Below are positions 7,101 to 15,352 of a stretch of 34,670 bases of DNA, piece by piece. The position numbers and the translations under genes were made by a program. The first letter of the stretch is position 1. Each line of letters opens with the position of its first letter. The DNA is from Candidatus Nitrotoga sp. M5 (GTDB lineage Bacteria > Pseudomonadota > Gammaproteobacteria > Burkholderiales > Gallionellaceae): positions 1 to 34,670 of the forward strand of contig NZ_CAKMNW010000029.1 in the NCBI RefSeq assembly GCF_927904885.1. The letters run 5' to 3'. A model generated the notes under the pieces. That model saw only the letters and a program-made list of their open reading frames with translations, did not search any database and had not been told where the DNA came from.

Positions 7101-10100
7101 GGAGGAAGGTTTTTGAGATGCGATAAATATTGGTTCAGAAACTGAGTAGAAGTTTTAAGATCAACTGCGGTTCGGCTCATGATGACATGGGGAAACCCAG
7201 CGCGAAGCAGAGAAGATATCAGCGTCTTTGGGGAAGGAGACGAGGCCGAGACGCCCCCGAACAACAGGATAGAATGATGCTGATTGCCGGCAAAATCGAG
7301 CACTGAGACAAATTCTCGAACAGCCTTATCTTGCTGAACTTCAAAGGCGAACGTATTCGAGGGTTTAAGAAATGCCGCAATGTTGGTGTTGGCTGCTAGT
7401 GGACGATCATGAGCTTCAACCCCACTAAATTGTTGGAGTACGAATGGAATTTCTCCCGCAGACGAAGGCGTGGAAGGGTGAAAATTTCTTGGCGTAGTGA
7501 TATGTGAAAAAAAGAGGCTGCGCTGATGGTATCCATTCAGAAAATCATAAAAATTGCTGACCCATGTGAGCGGTTTTTTATCGAGTGCCAGCGAGATGAG
7601 AGACGGATCCATGTCCTGAGGTATCGCAAGATAGGCAGAGGCCGATTGGTCAAGCCGCCGGTGAAATTCTTTATCCCCGGTTACACTGTTCTCTGTTACC
7701 ACCAGAGGGCTGTAATGGAGCGTCTCCCCGTTATGAATAAAGCCATGATAGCCTTGCATTCCTTGGACAATTTTCACATAGGGGTGTTGAGCGTTGATTC
7801 CTGACGATAAAAGCTCTTTTGTTTGAGGATATGCCCAGAAGGACGAGGTGGCCCATGGATATTCTTCAAACAAGGCATAAAGCACGTCTTGGAGAGCAGC
7901 AGCCTGTTCCGCAATGACAGTGGTATCACCCTGACCCCTGGCTTGTCGGAGTTTTCCAAGTAGAGATTTTAATTCGGGTTCATAACTTCCCAAGCCTTTG
8001 AGAAAAAAATCTTCTCCGAGCGCTTCATAGATGGCGCTGGTCATTTGTCGAATGTTCAATTGCTCGGCCACAGTAAAGGCGTCGTCTGGCCGACCATCAG
8101 TGATCAATTGGTCGACCGAGAGCTGAGTCAGACGTTCGTACGCCGGCCAAGTGTTGGCCTGTACTGTTCGGGGATCGGTTTGTGCGGGAAAACGAAGGAC
8201 GGTCTCAACGGACTTTGTTAAGAATTCTCTCCGCGTGAGAGGGGCGGTGGCATCTTCTGCCTGAGCTAAATACCATAACCAGCTATTGGGTGATTGATGC
8301 TTTTCCACCAAATTGATGAGATCTTCCTGGATACGGCGAGAGATCTCGGGCTGGTCTGTTGTTCGTGCCAATTCTGCCTGATTTAACTTTACCAGAAATT
8401 GAGCGGAGAGTCGTTCACTGCTGGAGAATATATCTGGATTCTGCAGGAGAGATTCGGCTTTCTGATAATACGACCACGGAAGAGTCCTGGAAGTAAATTG
8501 CTCATGCATGCGTTGGACGGCTTCAGCTGGCTTGAGCTGCTTGTCTAGCGAGGGTTCGGGAAGAAGTGAGAGGAGCAAGGCTGTGTTGGTCAGCGTGAAA
8601 AACAGATTGCGATTTTCATAGTTCCGCTGTTGGAGTTCCTGAATGCCGGAGGTTATCTCGTCCACCAAACTCTGTTCAGGTGTGTAGCCTTGCAGGATAC
8701 TTTCTACCGCCAGTTGAGAAAGGTTATAAATGTTGACGCCGGTCCCGAAAGTCATGTTCAACGCCCGAGTGATATCCAAAGATTGACGAAAGGATTTCAT
8801 GGCCTGCTCAGGCTCATGTAATTTGTGCGAAAGAACTCCCAGATGATTGAGAACAATTGCTTTTTCAGTCATTGTTGCAGCATCTTGGTTCTTCGGAGAA
8901 GATTTATTGAGAAACGCAAGTTTTTTTCGATAATAATCTCGAGCAGGTCCGGCTTCGTCTAATTGTTCATAAGTGCTTGCGATGTAGCTGAACATGAGCT
9001 TTTTTTCGCCCATCAGGTCGAACCCACTGGCGGCTTGAGATTCGCCTTCACCTAGAGCCACGCTGACATTGAACAGGCCTGGACCCTTTGAAAGTGATTT
9101 TCCACCATCAGCAGTGAGATGATCTAAACTGGTAAAGTAACTGCCCAATGCCTGCTTGAGTTGCTCTCGTCCACCAGTGTCGCTGGCACGGCTCAGGTTA
9201 AACAGGTTGACCCCGATATTTCTCTGGAGAAGGGTGACGTTTTGTTCCTGCCCTAGCTCACGGTTGAGATCCAAAGCTTGAGTAAATGCTTCAATAGCTT
9301 TGGCATATTGACCGATGTCCTGGTGGGATAATCCGATGCGTTCTAATATTTCGGCTTTAAGGCTTGGCTGTTCGAGAGGAACATCCCGCAAGGCCAATTG
9401 ATATTGCACCAGCGATTCCTCAGTGCGCCCGGATTGAAAACAGGCCTTTCCATAATTTTTGCGATAAAGCATTTCAGTGATGCTATCGCCGGTCGGAACA
9501 AATTGAATTTCGCGCTGCCGGTAATGGCGATAGGCTTCGCGGGCATTCGAGAGCGCCAGATAAGTGTTACCCAAATTCAAGAGCAGTTGTGATTCCACGT
9601 CCGGGAAGCGGCTGGCGTCGTTGATCTCCAGCGCAATGCGATACTCCTGCTCGGCTTTCTCAAGGTAGCCTTTGTTACCGGAGGCGCGTTCAGTTTGCTC
9701 GTATGCCCACCCTAGGGTTTGATGAACATACCCCATGGCGGGATCTTTTTGCATGGCGCGTTGGAGCAGGTTTATTACCAGAGGGAGATTCGGCGGTTCG
9801 GAATAAGATAACGCCAAAGCCTGGCCATATTGATACGCTGCATGCTCAGGATGCGCTTTGACTAAGTTGTTATACCAGGCTTGAACCTCTTGGGTTTCCT
9901 TGAGCATTGTTTTGGTTTCGATATAAGCCCGGTGGGCTTCCACGGATTCTGGATATTGATCGGTGAGTTGTTTAAGTGATTTTGCGGCTATGCGAGTCTC
10001 TCCGACCTTTCGGTCTTTGAGTGCTTTTTTTACCAGTTGTAAAATGAGAAGGTTTTTGGTTTTTTCGAGTTCGGTCTGATCTTCTCCTGTGAATTGGCTC

Positions 10101-12064
10101 AAGGCGGTATAGGTATCCGCCGCTTCCTGATATCGTTCCGATCTCGAAAGTATCTCGGCTTTTTTTCGATAGGCCTGGATGATGAGTTGGTTGGGAAGTT
10201 CAGGAGCCGAGACGATAAAATTCAGGGTTTCCAGAGCAGATAATTGTTCTCCCTGATCGTAATGGAGGTCGGCGATAGTAAGTCGAGTGGTGGCGATTAG
10301 CACGGGAAGATCGGGATGCTGGGATATCAACGTGTTTAATGCCGTCATGTTATCTTGAGAGGTCTCTCCTTGTTGGCTGAGAAAAATGACCTTTTGAATA
10401 GCACGTTTCCCCCAAGAGGATCGCTCGCCAAATATGTGAAGAACATCCACGAATACTCTAATTACGCTAGGGGCGTCTCCCAGAATCCGGTAGGCCTCGC
10501 CTCTGGTAAAGAGGCCTTTGGCTCGAATCTCCTTATTTGGCAGGTCTTCGACTTTGGTCAGGTAATCTAACGCCGTGAGAGGATCTTCCGCGAAGAGGTA
10601 AAGTCGTCCGGCCTCAATCAGGGCTTGACCATATACCTCATCCATGTCTCGGTACTTTTGCCCAATGGCCATAAGTTCAGACGCCCCTGTGGAAACTAAC
10701 CGGCGTCTCGCTGCGGAGCTAACGCCCTTGGCCTGCTCCTGGATATTCAAGACAATAGTGTGAATTTTGGCTAATGCCCCGACCTGGCCTGATTGGTTGG
10801 TATAAGGCTGCAACGACTGGCGAGCTGCAAGAAAATTTCCTTCCTGTGTCTGCGCCTCGGCGAGGGAAAAATCGAATTCTGCTCGTGCATCAGGAGGCTG
10901 TTTGGCTAACAGATTGTGAGAAATGTTGGTCAGGACTAAGAGCGCCATATCTAACTGGCCATGATCCTGATGCGAGGCTGCCAATGCTTTGGCATGATCG
11001 AGGTCAGAATAGTCTTTGAGAAACGCGGGGATAGCGATTCGAAATATATCGCCGGCTTTTAAATCTGAGTAATACAGGAAATCCCCTGAAACGGCTGGGT
11101 AAAGATGAAATTGGTGCGCTGGAGTGATCCGATAGAGGCCTTGGAGTTGATCGGACTTTGAGTCCCGATATTTCATCCAAATGGACGATTCATCATCAGT
11201 ATCGACCAGCCTATCCCCGTTGGTATCCTGTTCATATCGGGTAAAAAAGTGCGGGCGCTTATTGTTGATCTCAGCTGGATTGCGGTCCAACGCCGGCCAG
11301 AGATCCAACACATTTCCATCTTTTCCGAGCAGGGTTGAGCTGTTGTCCAGAAGATTCAACAGAGTCAGATGTGTGCCATTAGAATACAGAAGCAGCCCCT
11401 GGCCATTTACAGAAAAGCTGGTGGCTTGAGGCACGATCATTTTTTCTGTCTGGTTTGAAAAAGATTTCCGGTAGATTGCTGACGAGCCTTGAAGCGGATC
11501 GCGTTTGAGGTAATAGAATCCACTTTCTTCTTGATCCCACTGAGGAAAGCCATCTCCACTGCTTAAACCCGTTAATCGTTCTTCTTTAAGGGTAATAAGG
11601 TCCAGAAGATAAACGTCGCCGCGTGGATCTGATTGATGCGACACATATAAAAGTCGAGTGCCGTCTCGGTTCAAAGCGGGTTCTTGGTCACTGGCTGGAT
11701 GCGTGGTCAGCTGACGCGGAAGCGCGAGGGCGGACCTTCCAAGTGATTGGATCCAAATATCCGCGTTCCCGGATCGCATAGAGACAAAGGCCATGGTCAG
11801 TCCATCCGCAGAGACTGTTGGTTGGTAGTCTAAAGCAGGATGCGTGGTCAGCCGTTGCGGTTGCGATCCAAATGCTTGTGTGGCACCAAGAAAAGATACA
11901 GTAAGAAAGATTAAGTGGATGCAACGATTCACGGTCAGTGAAATGATCGGCCTTGAGAACAAGGTTAAGTATTCCCTGTAAGCAATTTTAAACACCCCCC
12001 GCCCTTGGAATGAAGGACAAGTGTTGAAGGGGGCGTCTAAGGCCTGACCATGCGAGGTTTTCAT
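4160..12064 (-). CDS. Giant exported TolB/PD40-TPR-CHAT peptidase with internal pseudo-CHAT
   Basis: This is a 2634-aa protein. An unusual 44-residue lead precedes a hydrophobic segment (49-60) and a cleavage-like ATQAFG (to 66). Residues about 67-360 hold PD40/TolB-like propeller repeats (RLTTHPALDYQPTVS, RQLTTHPASDQEPAL), interrupted by a calcium-loop-like DTNGDRLVDTDDE at 280-292. An alpha-solenoid with TPRs runs from about 375 to 1400. A CHAT-like domain without the catalytic cysteine lies at about 1420-1690 (V1605 where Cys is expected). About ten well-formed TPRs fill 1760-2170. The C-terminal CHAT domain (about 2290-2634) has an apparently intact His2503 (HLAAHGEFD) and Cys2548 (LSACQTGLG). 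CHAT domains are caspase-like cysteine peptidases. The start at 12064 has GAGG 7 nt upstream and overlaps the preceding stop (ATGA); a GTG at 11932 would give a conventional signal peptide but lacks a ribosome site. Periplasmic location is inferred. Confidence 0.88.
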   Translation of the reverse strand: MKTSHGQALDAPFNTCPSFQGRGVFKIAYREYLTLFSRPIISLTVNRCIHLIFLTVSFLGATQAFGSQPQRLTTHPALDYQPTVSADGLTMAFVSMRSGNADIWIQSLGRSALALPRQLTTHPASDQEPALNRDGTRLLYVSHQSDPRGDVYLLDLITLKEERLTGLSSGDGFPQWDQEESGFYYLKRDPLQGSSAIYRKSFSNQTEKMIVPQATSFSVNGQGLLLYSNGTHLTLLNLLDNSSTLLGKDGNVLDLWPALDRNPAEINNKRPHFFTRYEQDTNGDRLVDTDDESSIWMKYRDSKSDQLQGLYRITPAHQFHLYPAVSGDFLYYSDLKAGDIFRIAIPAFLKDYSDLDHAKALAASHQDHGQLDMALLVLTNISHNLLAKQPPDARAEFDFSLAEAQTQEGNFLAARQSLQPYTNQSGQVGALAKIHTIVLNIQEQAKGVSSAARRRLVSTGASELMAIGQKYRDMDEVYGQALIEAGRLYLFAEDPLTALDYLTKVEDLPNKEIRAKGLFTRGEAYRILGDAPSVIRVFVDVLHIFGERSSWGKRAIQKVIFLSQQGETSQDNMTALNTLISQHPDLPVLIATTRLTIADLHYDQGEQLSALETLNFIVSAPELPNQLIIQAYRKKAEILSRSERYQEAADTYTALSQFTGEDQTELEKTKNLLILQLVKKALKDRKVGETRIAAKSLKQLTDQYPESVEAHRAYIETKTMLKETQEVQAWYNNLVKAHPEHAAYQYGQALALSYSEPPNLPLVINLLQRAMQKDPAMGYVHQTLGWAYEQTERASGNKGYLEKAEQEYRIALEINDASRFPDVESQLLLNLGNTYLALSNAREAYRHYRQREIQFVPTGDSITEMLYRKNYGKACFQSGRTEESLVQYQLALRDVPLEQPSLKAEILERIGLSHQDIGQYAKAIEAFTQALDLNRELGQEQNVTLLQRNIGVNLFNLSRASDTGGREQLKQALGSYFTSLDHLTADGGKSLSKGPGLFNVSVALGEGESQAASGFDLMGEKKLMFSYIASTYEQLDEAGPARDYYRKKLAFLNKSSPKNQDAATMTEKAIVLNHLGVLSHKLHEPEQAMKSFRQSLDITRALNMTFGTGVNIYNLSQLAVESILQGYTPEQSLVDEITSGIQELQQRNYENRNLFFTLTNTALLLSLLPEPSLDKQLKPAEAVQRMHEQFTSRTLPWSYYQKAESLLQNPDIFSSSERLSAQFLVKLNQAELARTTDQPEISRRIQEDLINLVEKHQSPNSWLWYLAQAEDATAPLTRREFLTKSVETVLRFPAQTDPRTVQANTWPAYERLTQLSVDQLITDGRPDDAFTVAEQLNIRQMTSAIYEALGEDFFLKGLGSYEPELKSLLGKLRQARGQGDTTVIAEQAAALQDVLYALFEEYPWATSSFWAYPQTKELLSSGINAQHPYVKIVQGMQGYHGFIHNGETLHYSPLVVTENSVTGDKEFHRRLDQSASAYLAIPQDMDPSLISLALDKKPLTWVSNFYDFLNGYHQRSLFFSHITTPRNFHPSTPSSAGEIPFVLQQFSGVEAHDRPLAANTNIAAFLKPSNTFAFEVQQDKAVREFVSVLDFAGNQHHSILLFGGVSASSPSPKTLISSLLRAGFPHVIMSRTAVDLKTSTQFLNQYLSHLKNLPPDEAVVAASKDIWGEDTTKHPFRHYGFAGMDPDERQEYAASIYDQEVADAIHAFTTKDFSTSLVHIEHALALIEHAQKRKDYKELNTLAVETAFEVKNYEKGIFFQQKLLDSLTPETSVSERAEAEYRLGILHSRLEHFDIAVKHIEHANQIWEQGEELDRLAEGLATLGIVRENMGAYTDALEQFNQSFSLYQEIGEMGHTAFQYRRIGRIYYLRLGRYEKARENFLAALKLHQEQEDPKGEAEVLYEVGLTFEKVGLFDQAAKYYNQALAIAKELDDPMLLATGDLYLANVAWFQGNYQTAFQLLIQADKKAERANDSQLRIMVENTRGLMYWTLNDTDKGLLHLQDAVTLSRSSNIQTELASSLNNLGLIYRQRGEHVTALDYFHQAKTLDESLKSQWGLGYDHRNIGISLQALNRLEEAEGHFLKAEKISADIHNVINWVKALLELGNVNKALARPDQALGYYERAYELSKRYGIKEVEWRAASGKATILQEQGKISDALTWFTKGVEVVESMRAALKIDELRNSFQNNKLDLYRDIITLLITMNRTDDAFNFLERSRSRSFIDLLGNQKLSFTKEGDQETWNKINMLASTVNSLKSELGSYEAPPADLQERYRNTKIRYDEAILEVKQQNPGLSSFVSVDPLNLKGVQQLLAPRVGLVTYFMTKEKLYLWLITNERTVFHTISTKEEELTRLVTRYRQLVQQLEPVEDELQQLYASLIQPVASEIKNLEYLGIVPDGPLHFLSFAALKHGPAYLVDEIPLFYAPSASVFEFTFAKRKAIKNDKVLAIGNPDLGNFNYDLPLAELEANSIKWNYPNMDILTGTNATKEWVVKNISKYGIIHLAAHGEFDEGNPLLSSLWLASKNPENRQLTVQEIFGLEINADLVTLSACQTGLGKLEAGELIGLNRAFIYAGTHALVSALWRVDDLSTSVLMKHFYRNYVTTNKAKSLRQAQLLVKKDFPHPSYWAGFSLIGDYQ

Positions 12065-12681
12065 TTTTGCGCCTCTTTTTTAATCCATTTGCCGTTGTCC
12101 AGTTGAATGCGTTCTCCGTTGAGGGCTTTGTCACGGTTAAGAGCGGCAAACATTTTGTGGACACGTGGCGCATCAGTAGATGAGAGGGTTTCATTCGTCT
12201 CAATTATCCGACTCATGATGATGAAGCGATCCTCATTTTCTTCCTTAATAAGGTTATCGACAAACGCTCGATCAGATAGTTCGACTTTTTCCGGCTCCAA
12301 GAGGGTGATGCCACCTTCATTATTTTCTCCGATCGTTCCCAGAGATTTATAGCGACTGAGGTCATCCTTGTTAAATGAGACGCGCTGGAGAGCTCGCACA
12401 ACGTTTTTTTTCCCTGGGGGGAGTTCCTGAGTTTGTTTTAATTTGCCCTCCGGGTCGATGTAGCGAACGGACGCGAGGAGCATGACTTGCTGATTGAGTT
12501 CTTGATACGTGCCGAGCACCTGGTTTTCCAATGCCGTGCGTTCATCAATCACGGTAACGCCCACCAAAGGTCCGCCACAGCCAGCGAGTAATACGATAAA
12601 AAGGAGCGAAATGATCCGGTTCTTCGGACCGACTCCAAATGTGTGCATCAGCGTATGGGATGATATTGGGAGATGGAACAT
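12061..12681 (-). CDS. Lipoprotein with YdbL/DUF1318-like C-terminus
   Basis: This 206-aa protein has a lipobox L32-A33-G34-C35 after a hydrophobic stretch (23-32). Gly at +2 means it should be sorted to the outer membrane. The C-terminal part (about 130-206: DNLIKEENEDRFIIMSRI, then NGERIQLDNGKWIKK) resembles the DUF1318/YdbL pattern, in which a helical segment is followed by GE-x-IQ-x-x-x-GKW-x-KK. The middle (65-130) has LLASVRYIDPEGK and repeated charged helices. YdbL in Escherichia coli works with the AsmA-like YdbH and lipoprotein YnbE; neither partner is here. The ATG at 12681 has AGGAG 10 nt upstream, whereas the internal Met12 has none. It overlaps the giant CHAT gene by ATGA and is probably the anchoring or chaperone component of that system. 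The DUF1318 match is by eye. Confidence 0.72.
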   Translation of the reverse strand: MFHLPISSHTLMHTFGVGPKNRIISLLFIVLLAGCGGPLVGVTVIDERTALENQVLGTYQELNQQVMLLASVRYIDPEGKLKQTQELPPGKKNVVRALQRVSFNKDDLSRYKSLGTIGENNEGGITLLEPEKVELSDRAFVDNLIKEENEDRFIIMSRIIETNETLSSTDAPRVHKMFAALNRDKALNGERIQLDNGKWIKKEAQK

Positions 12682-12718
12682 GAGAAGTCGGCTCCTTAAT
12701 ATAGGTTATGGAGAGTTT

Positions 12719-13027
12719 TTATTGAATCGTGCTATTTGCCAATACATACTCAGCCAAACGATCTGCCGCATCGCCCTGAATATTTGGGAAGGCTTTCATT
12801 CTCATGCTTCCTGACTGTACCTTTTTAATTATCGCGTCTTTATTTGTCATTCTTGCACTGATGACAATCGCAACATCAGCATTTACTGGCGTATGACACT
12901 CCGTACAAGCGGTAGAGAATATTTGTTCACCACTAGCATCTGCTGCAGGTGTGTAATCACTCGTATGCCCGCAACCAACCAACATGGCCAATGCAGAAAC
13001 GCCGAATAATAGATTCAATTTTTTCAT
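12719..13027 (-). CDS. Monohaem c-type cytochrome lipoprotein
   Basis: This 102-aa protein begins with a lipoprotein signal (lipobox L16-V17-G18-C19, Gly at +2). It has one haem-binding motif CTECH (C41-H45). Met75 or Met77 in SGSMRMKAFPN is the likely sixth ligand, as in small class I cytochromes c. It would act as a membrane-anchored periplasmic electron carrier or redox sensor. GGAG lies 8 nt before the ATG. The stop is 37 bp from the start of the DUF1318-like lipoprotein gene with no terminator between, so co-transcription with the CHAT operon is possible; the lack of overlap, unlike the other junctions, argues it may be a separate neighbour. Its electron partner cannot be told from the sequence. 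Confidence 0.88.
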   Translation of the reverse strand: MKKLNLLFGVSALAMLVGCGHTSDYTPAADASGEQIFSTACTECHTPVNADVAIVISARMTNKDAIIKKVQSGSMRMKAFPNIQGDAADRLAEYVLANSTIQ

Positions 13028-13052
13028 CTTAAGAGCTCCAATTTATAATTCT

Positions 13053-13086
13053 AAAAACAATGCTACCTCTGAGGGTAGAGCATTGT
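13053..13086 (-). terminator. Terminator-like hairpin in cytochrome c leader
   Basis: On the minus strand ACAATGCT (13086-13079) pairs with AGCATTGT (13064-13057). An inner ACC/GGT pairing and a loop lie between, and a run of five T residues follows (13057-13053). It sits about 26 bp before the cytochrome start codon. It could be an attenuator within the cytochrome (and CHAT operon) leader, or the end of an unannotated short transcript from the gene-free region upstream. Confidence 0.5.
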
Positions 13087-13946
13087 CTAATCTTGTCAAA
13101 TCTAAATAAAGTATTATTAATTACCGTCAACATGTTTTTCCTAAAGCTTTTCGGTTTAGCTCAGGGTGGATGCTACCAAGAATCCGGATCCAGCTCGATT
13201 AGGTCACAGTTCTGCGAGATGCTTCGTGGGGCTTAGCATGATATTAGGTATTCTCTATTGCATTAACCACATAATTAAGCGGTTAGTCAAATGCTTGTCT
13301 GTAAATATGTCGCAATACCGGTTACTGTTAGGCACTATGTCAACATATAATTTTCGCGGGTGTAAATGACGCGTGCCTCCGTTGGATAGTTTGAGCTCAT
13401 GCATCTTAAATATGATGTAAGCGCTTTTTTTATGGCTCATTGAGTTGAATGGTGCGTGCTAAATCAAAAAATTCGTGGTGAGCTACAACTTTATGCTGTC
13501 GTAACTCTCAAAGTTTCAGTAAGTTTTTTGATTCTTGGTCAACAATTAACTATTGGTTGGCATGCAGCAGCCTTGGCGGCCAGGGTTGAAGCTATCTGCT
13601 ATATCCAAGGGAGATCGTTGGATAGCGATGACGGAACAGTTAGTGCGAATGAATCGGTGGCACGCTGACCTAAAGGTGGTCGTGAGAGTGCCGACCATAT
13701 CGTCGACTGTGTGGAATAGTCTACGTTCGCACATGCTGCAGTGGTGGCAGATTTGTGAGATTAAAGCGAAGTGGGCACGGCGATGTAAGGGCAACGATTT
13801 GTACCTGAGTCAATTCAGGCGATAATGTAGGACTCATTGTTTTCAGTTCTAATTTTTAGGCCCGCAGTTGTTGTTACAATAAAATAGAGATATCAAAGTA
13901 TATCAATGGGCGTCAAGTCCATATAGAACAAAAGGATAGTTGTAAT
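13087..13946. other. Gene-free divergent region between cytochrome c and surE
   Basis: About 860 bp carry no recognisable gene. Overlapping open frames of 70-90 codons occur on both strands around 13456-13825, but their translations lack any domain I know and the frames compete with each other. A weak promoter for the minus-strand cytochrome may be CGTCAA (13125-13130, read as TTGACG) with a poor -10. Ahead of surE, TTGTTG at 13868 and TATCAA at 13891 form a weak 17-nt-spaced pair. Confidence 0.5.
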
Positions 13947-14699
13947 ATGAAGCTTATGCTTAGCAATGATGATGGTTATTTTTCGCCTGGCCTGGCTTGC
14001 CTTGCGGAAACGTTGTCTACCATTGCCGAAATAATAGTGGTTGCTCCAGAGCGCGATCGCAGCGGTGCAAGTAATTCTCTGACGCTAGATCGCCCGCTCA
14101 ATTTACGTCGTGCAGCCAACGGATTTTATTATGTAAATGGTACACCAACCGACTGCGTGCATCTGGCTGTTACCGGCATGCTGGATACCCAGCCGGATAT
14201 GGTTATCTCCGGCATTAATGCAGGTGCCAACATGGGTGACGACACAATTTATTCAGGCACGGTGGCAGCTGCGACAGAAGGTTTTTTGCTGGGTATTCCT
14301 GCCATTGCCGTATCGTTGGTGGGTAGGGAGTTGGCACATTACGACACTGCGGCGCGTGTGGTGGCTGATCTAGTGCAGCAATTTAAAAAACGCACCCACT
14401 CTTTACCATGGTTGCTTAATGTGAATGTGCCAGATATTCCTTACGAACAATTACAAGGCCGCGAAGTAACCCGCCTGGGTAAGCGCCATAAGGCCGAGCC
14501 AGTTGTAAAAGGTACCAATCCGCACGGTGAAACTGTGTACTGGATTGGTGCCGCTGGCAAAGAGCAGGATGCGGGTGCGGGCACGGATTTTCATGCCATT
14601 GCTCATCGCCGGATATCGATTACGCCATTACAAATGGATCTGACGCAGTACAGCCAACTCGATGCAGTAGGAACATGGTTAGCAGGTAACGCTACATGA
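13947..14699 (+). CDS. surE: 5'/3'-nucleotidase SurE
   Basis: The 250-aa product is a metal-dependent nucleoside monophosphate phosphatase. The N-terminus [13 protein letters not shown] carries the metal-binding Asp8-Asp9 pair. [16 protein letters not shown] supplies the serine/asparagine loop near residue 39-44, and [20 protein letters not shown] is the SurE core signature. Length is typical. AAGGA lies 10 nt before the ATG. Its stop overlaps the pcm start (ATGA), the common surE-pcm pairing in proteobacteria linked to stationary-phase survival and repair. Confidence 0.97.
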   Translation: MKLMLSNDDGYFSPGLACLAETLSTIAEIIVVAPERDRSGASNSLTLDRPLNLRRAANGFYYVNGTPTDCVHLAVTGMLDTQPDMVISGINAGANMGDDTIYSGTVAAATEGFLLGIPAIAVSLVGRELAHYDTAARVVADLVQQFKKRTHSLPWLLNVNVPDIPYEQLQGREVTRLGKRHKAEPVVKGTNPHGETVYWIGAAGKEQDAGAGTDFHAIAHRRISITPLQMDLTQYSQLDAVGTWLAGNAT

Positions 14700-15352
14700 G
14701 TGGACGCCATAGTGGCATTGGTATGACCTCACAGCGCACACGCGGACGTTTAATTGAACGGTTGCGTGTGCGAGGGATAAAGGATGAGGTTGTACTGGCC
14801 GCAATGAATGCAGTTCCGCGCCACATATTTGTCGACGAGGCGCTGGCCAGCCGTGCTTATGATGATGTAGCGTTACCGCTTGGTTTTGGTCAGACCATTT
14901 CTCAGCCTTATATAGTGGCGCGCATGATTGAAATTCTGCGCAATGGCATAGCGTTAAACCGCGTGCTTGAAGTTGGTACCGGATGTGGTTATCAGGCAGC
15001 AGTGCTAGCGCAGGTGGCACGGGAAGTATATTCGGTGGAACGTTTGCAACCACTATATGAGCGCGCGGCAGATTTCCTGAAAGAATTGCAGGTAAGAAAT
15101 GTTAATTTGCGTTACGCCGATGGCAGTATTGGTTTGCCTGCAGTCCCACCATTTGATGGCATCATTATGGCGGCAGCAGCTACGCATATACCACAGGCAT
15201 TGCTAGAACAGCTGGCTGTGGGTGGTAGAATGGTACTGCCCTTGGGCGCACAGGAACAGTCCCTATGGCTAATTGAGCGTGGACCGCAGGGTTACCGCGA
15301 AACTCGGCTGGAAGCGGTTAAATTCGTGCCGCTATTGATGGGGAAAGGATGA
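14696..15352 (+). CDS. pcm: Protein-L-isoaspartate O-methyltransferase
   Basis: The 218-aa enzyme uses S-adenosylmethionine to methylate isoaspartyl residues in aged proteins so they can return to aspartate. The AdoMet motif I is [17 protein letters not shown]. The upstream [17 protein letters not shown] and [18 protein letters not shown] segments are the PCMT substrate-binding signature. It is translationally coupled to surE at its start and to the nlpD-like gene at its end, where the stop lies inside the ATGATG start region. Length and motifs are complete. Confidence 0.97.
   Translation: MSGRHSGIGMTSQRTRGRLIERLRVRGIKDEVVLAAMNAVPRHIFVDEALASRAYDDVALPLGFGQTISQPYIVARMIEILRNGIALNRVLEVGTGCGYQAAVLAQVAREVYSVERLQPLYERAADFLKELQVRNVNLRYADGSIGLPAVPPFDGIIMAAAATHIPQALLEQLAVGGRMVLPLGAQEQSLWLIERGPQGYRETRLEAVKFVPLLMGKG

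Noticed and set aside
13381..13435. GCATC/GATG stem near a T7 run as a terminator
   Set aside because: Only 4-5 pairs, and six bases separate the stem from the T-run; too weak to call.
13456..13825. Overlapping 70-90-codon frames on both strands
   Set aside because: They compete with one another, lack clear ribosome sites and match no family I know; kept as an unannotated region.
14679..15053. 124-codon minus-strand frame over pcm
   Set aside because: Antisense shadow of a clearly identified enzyme gene.
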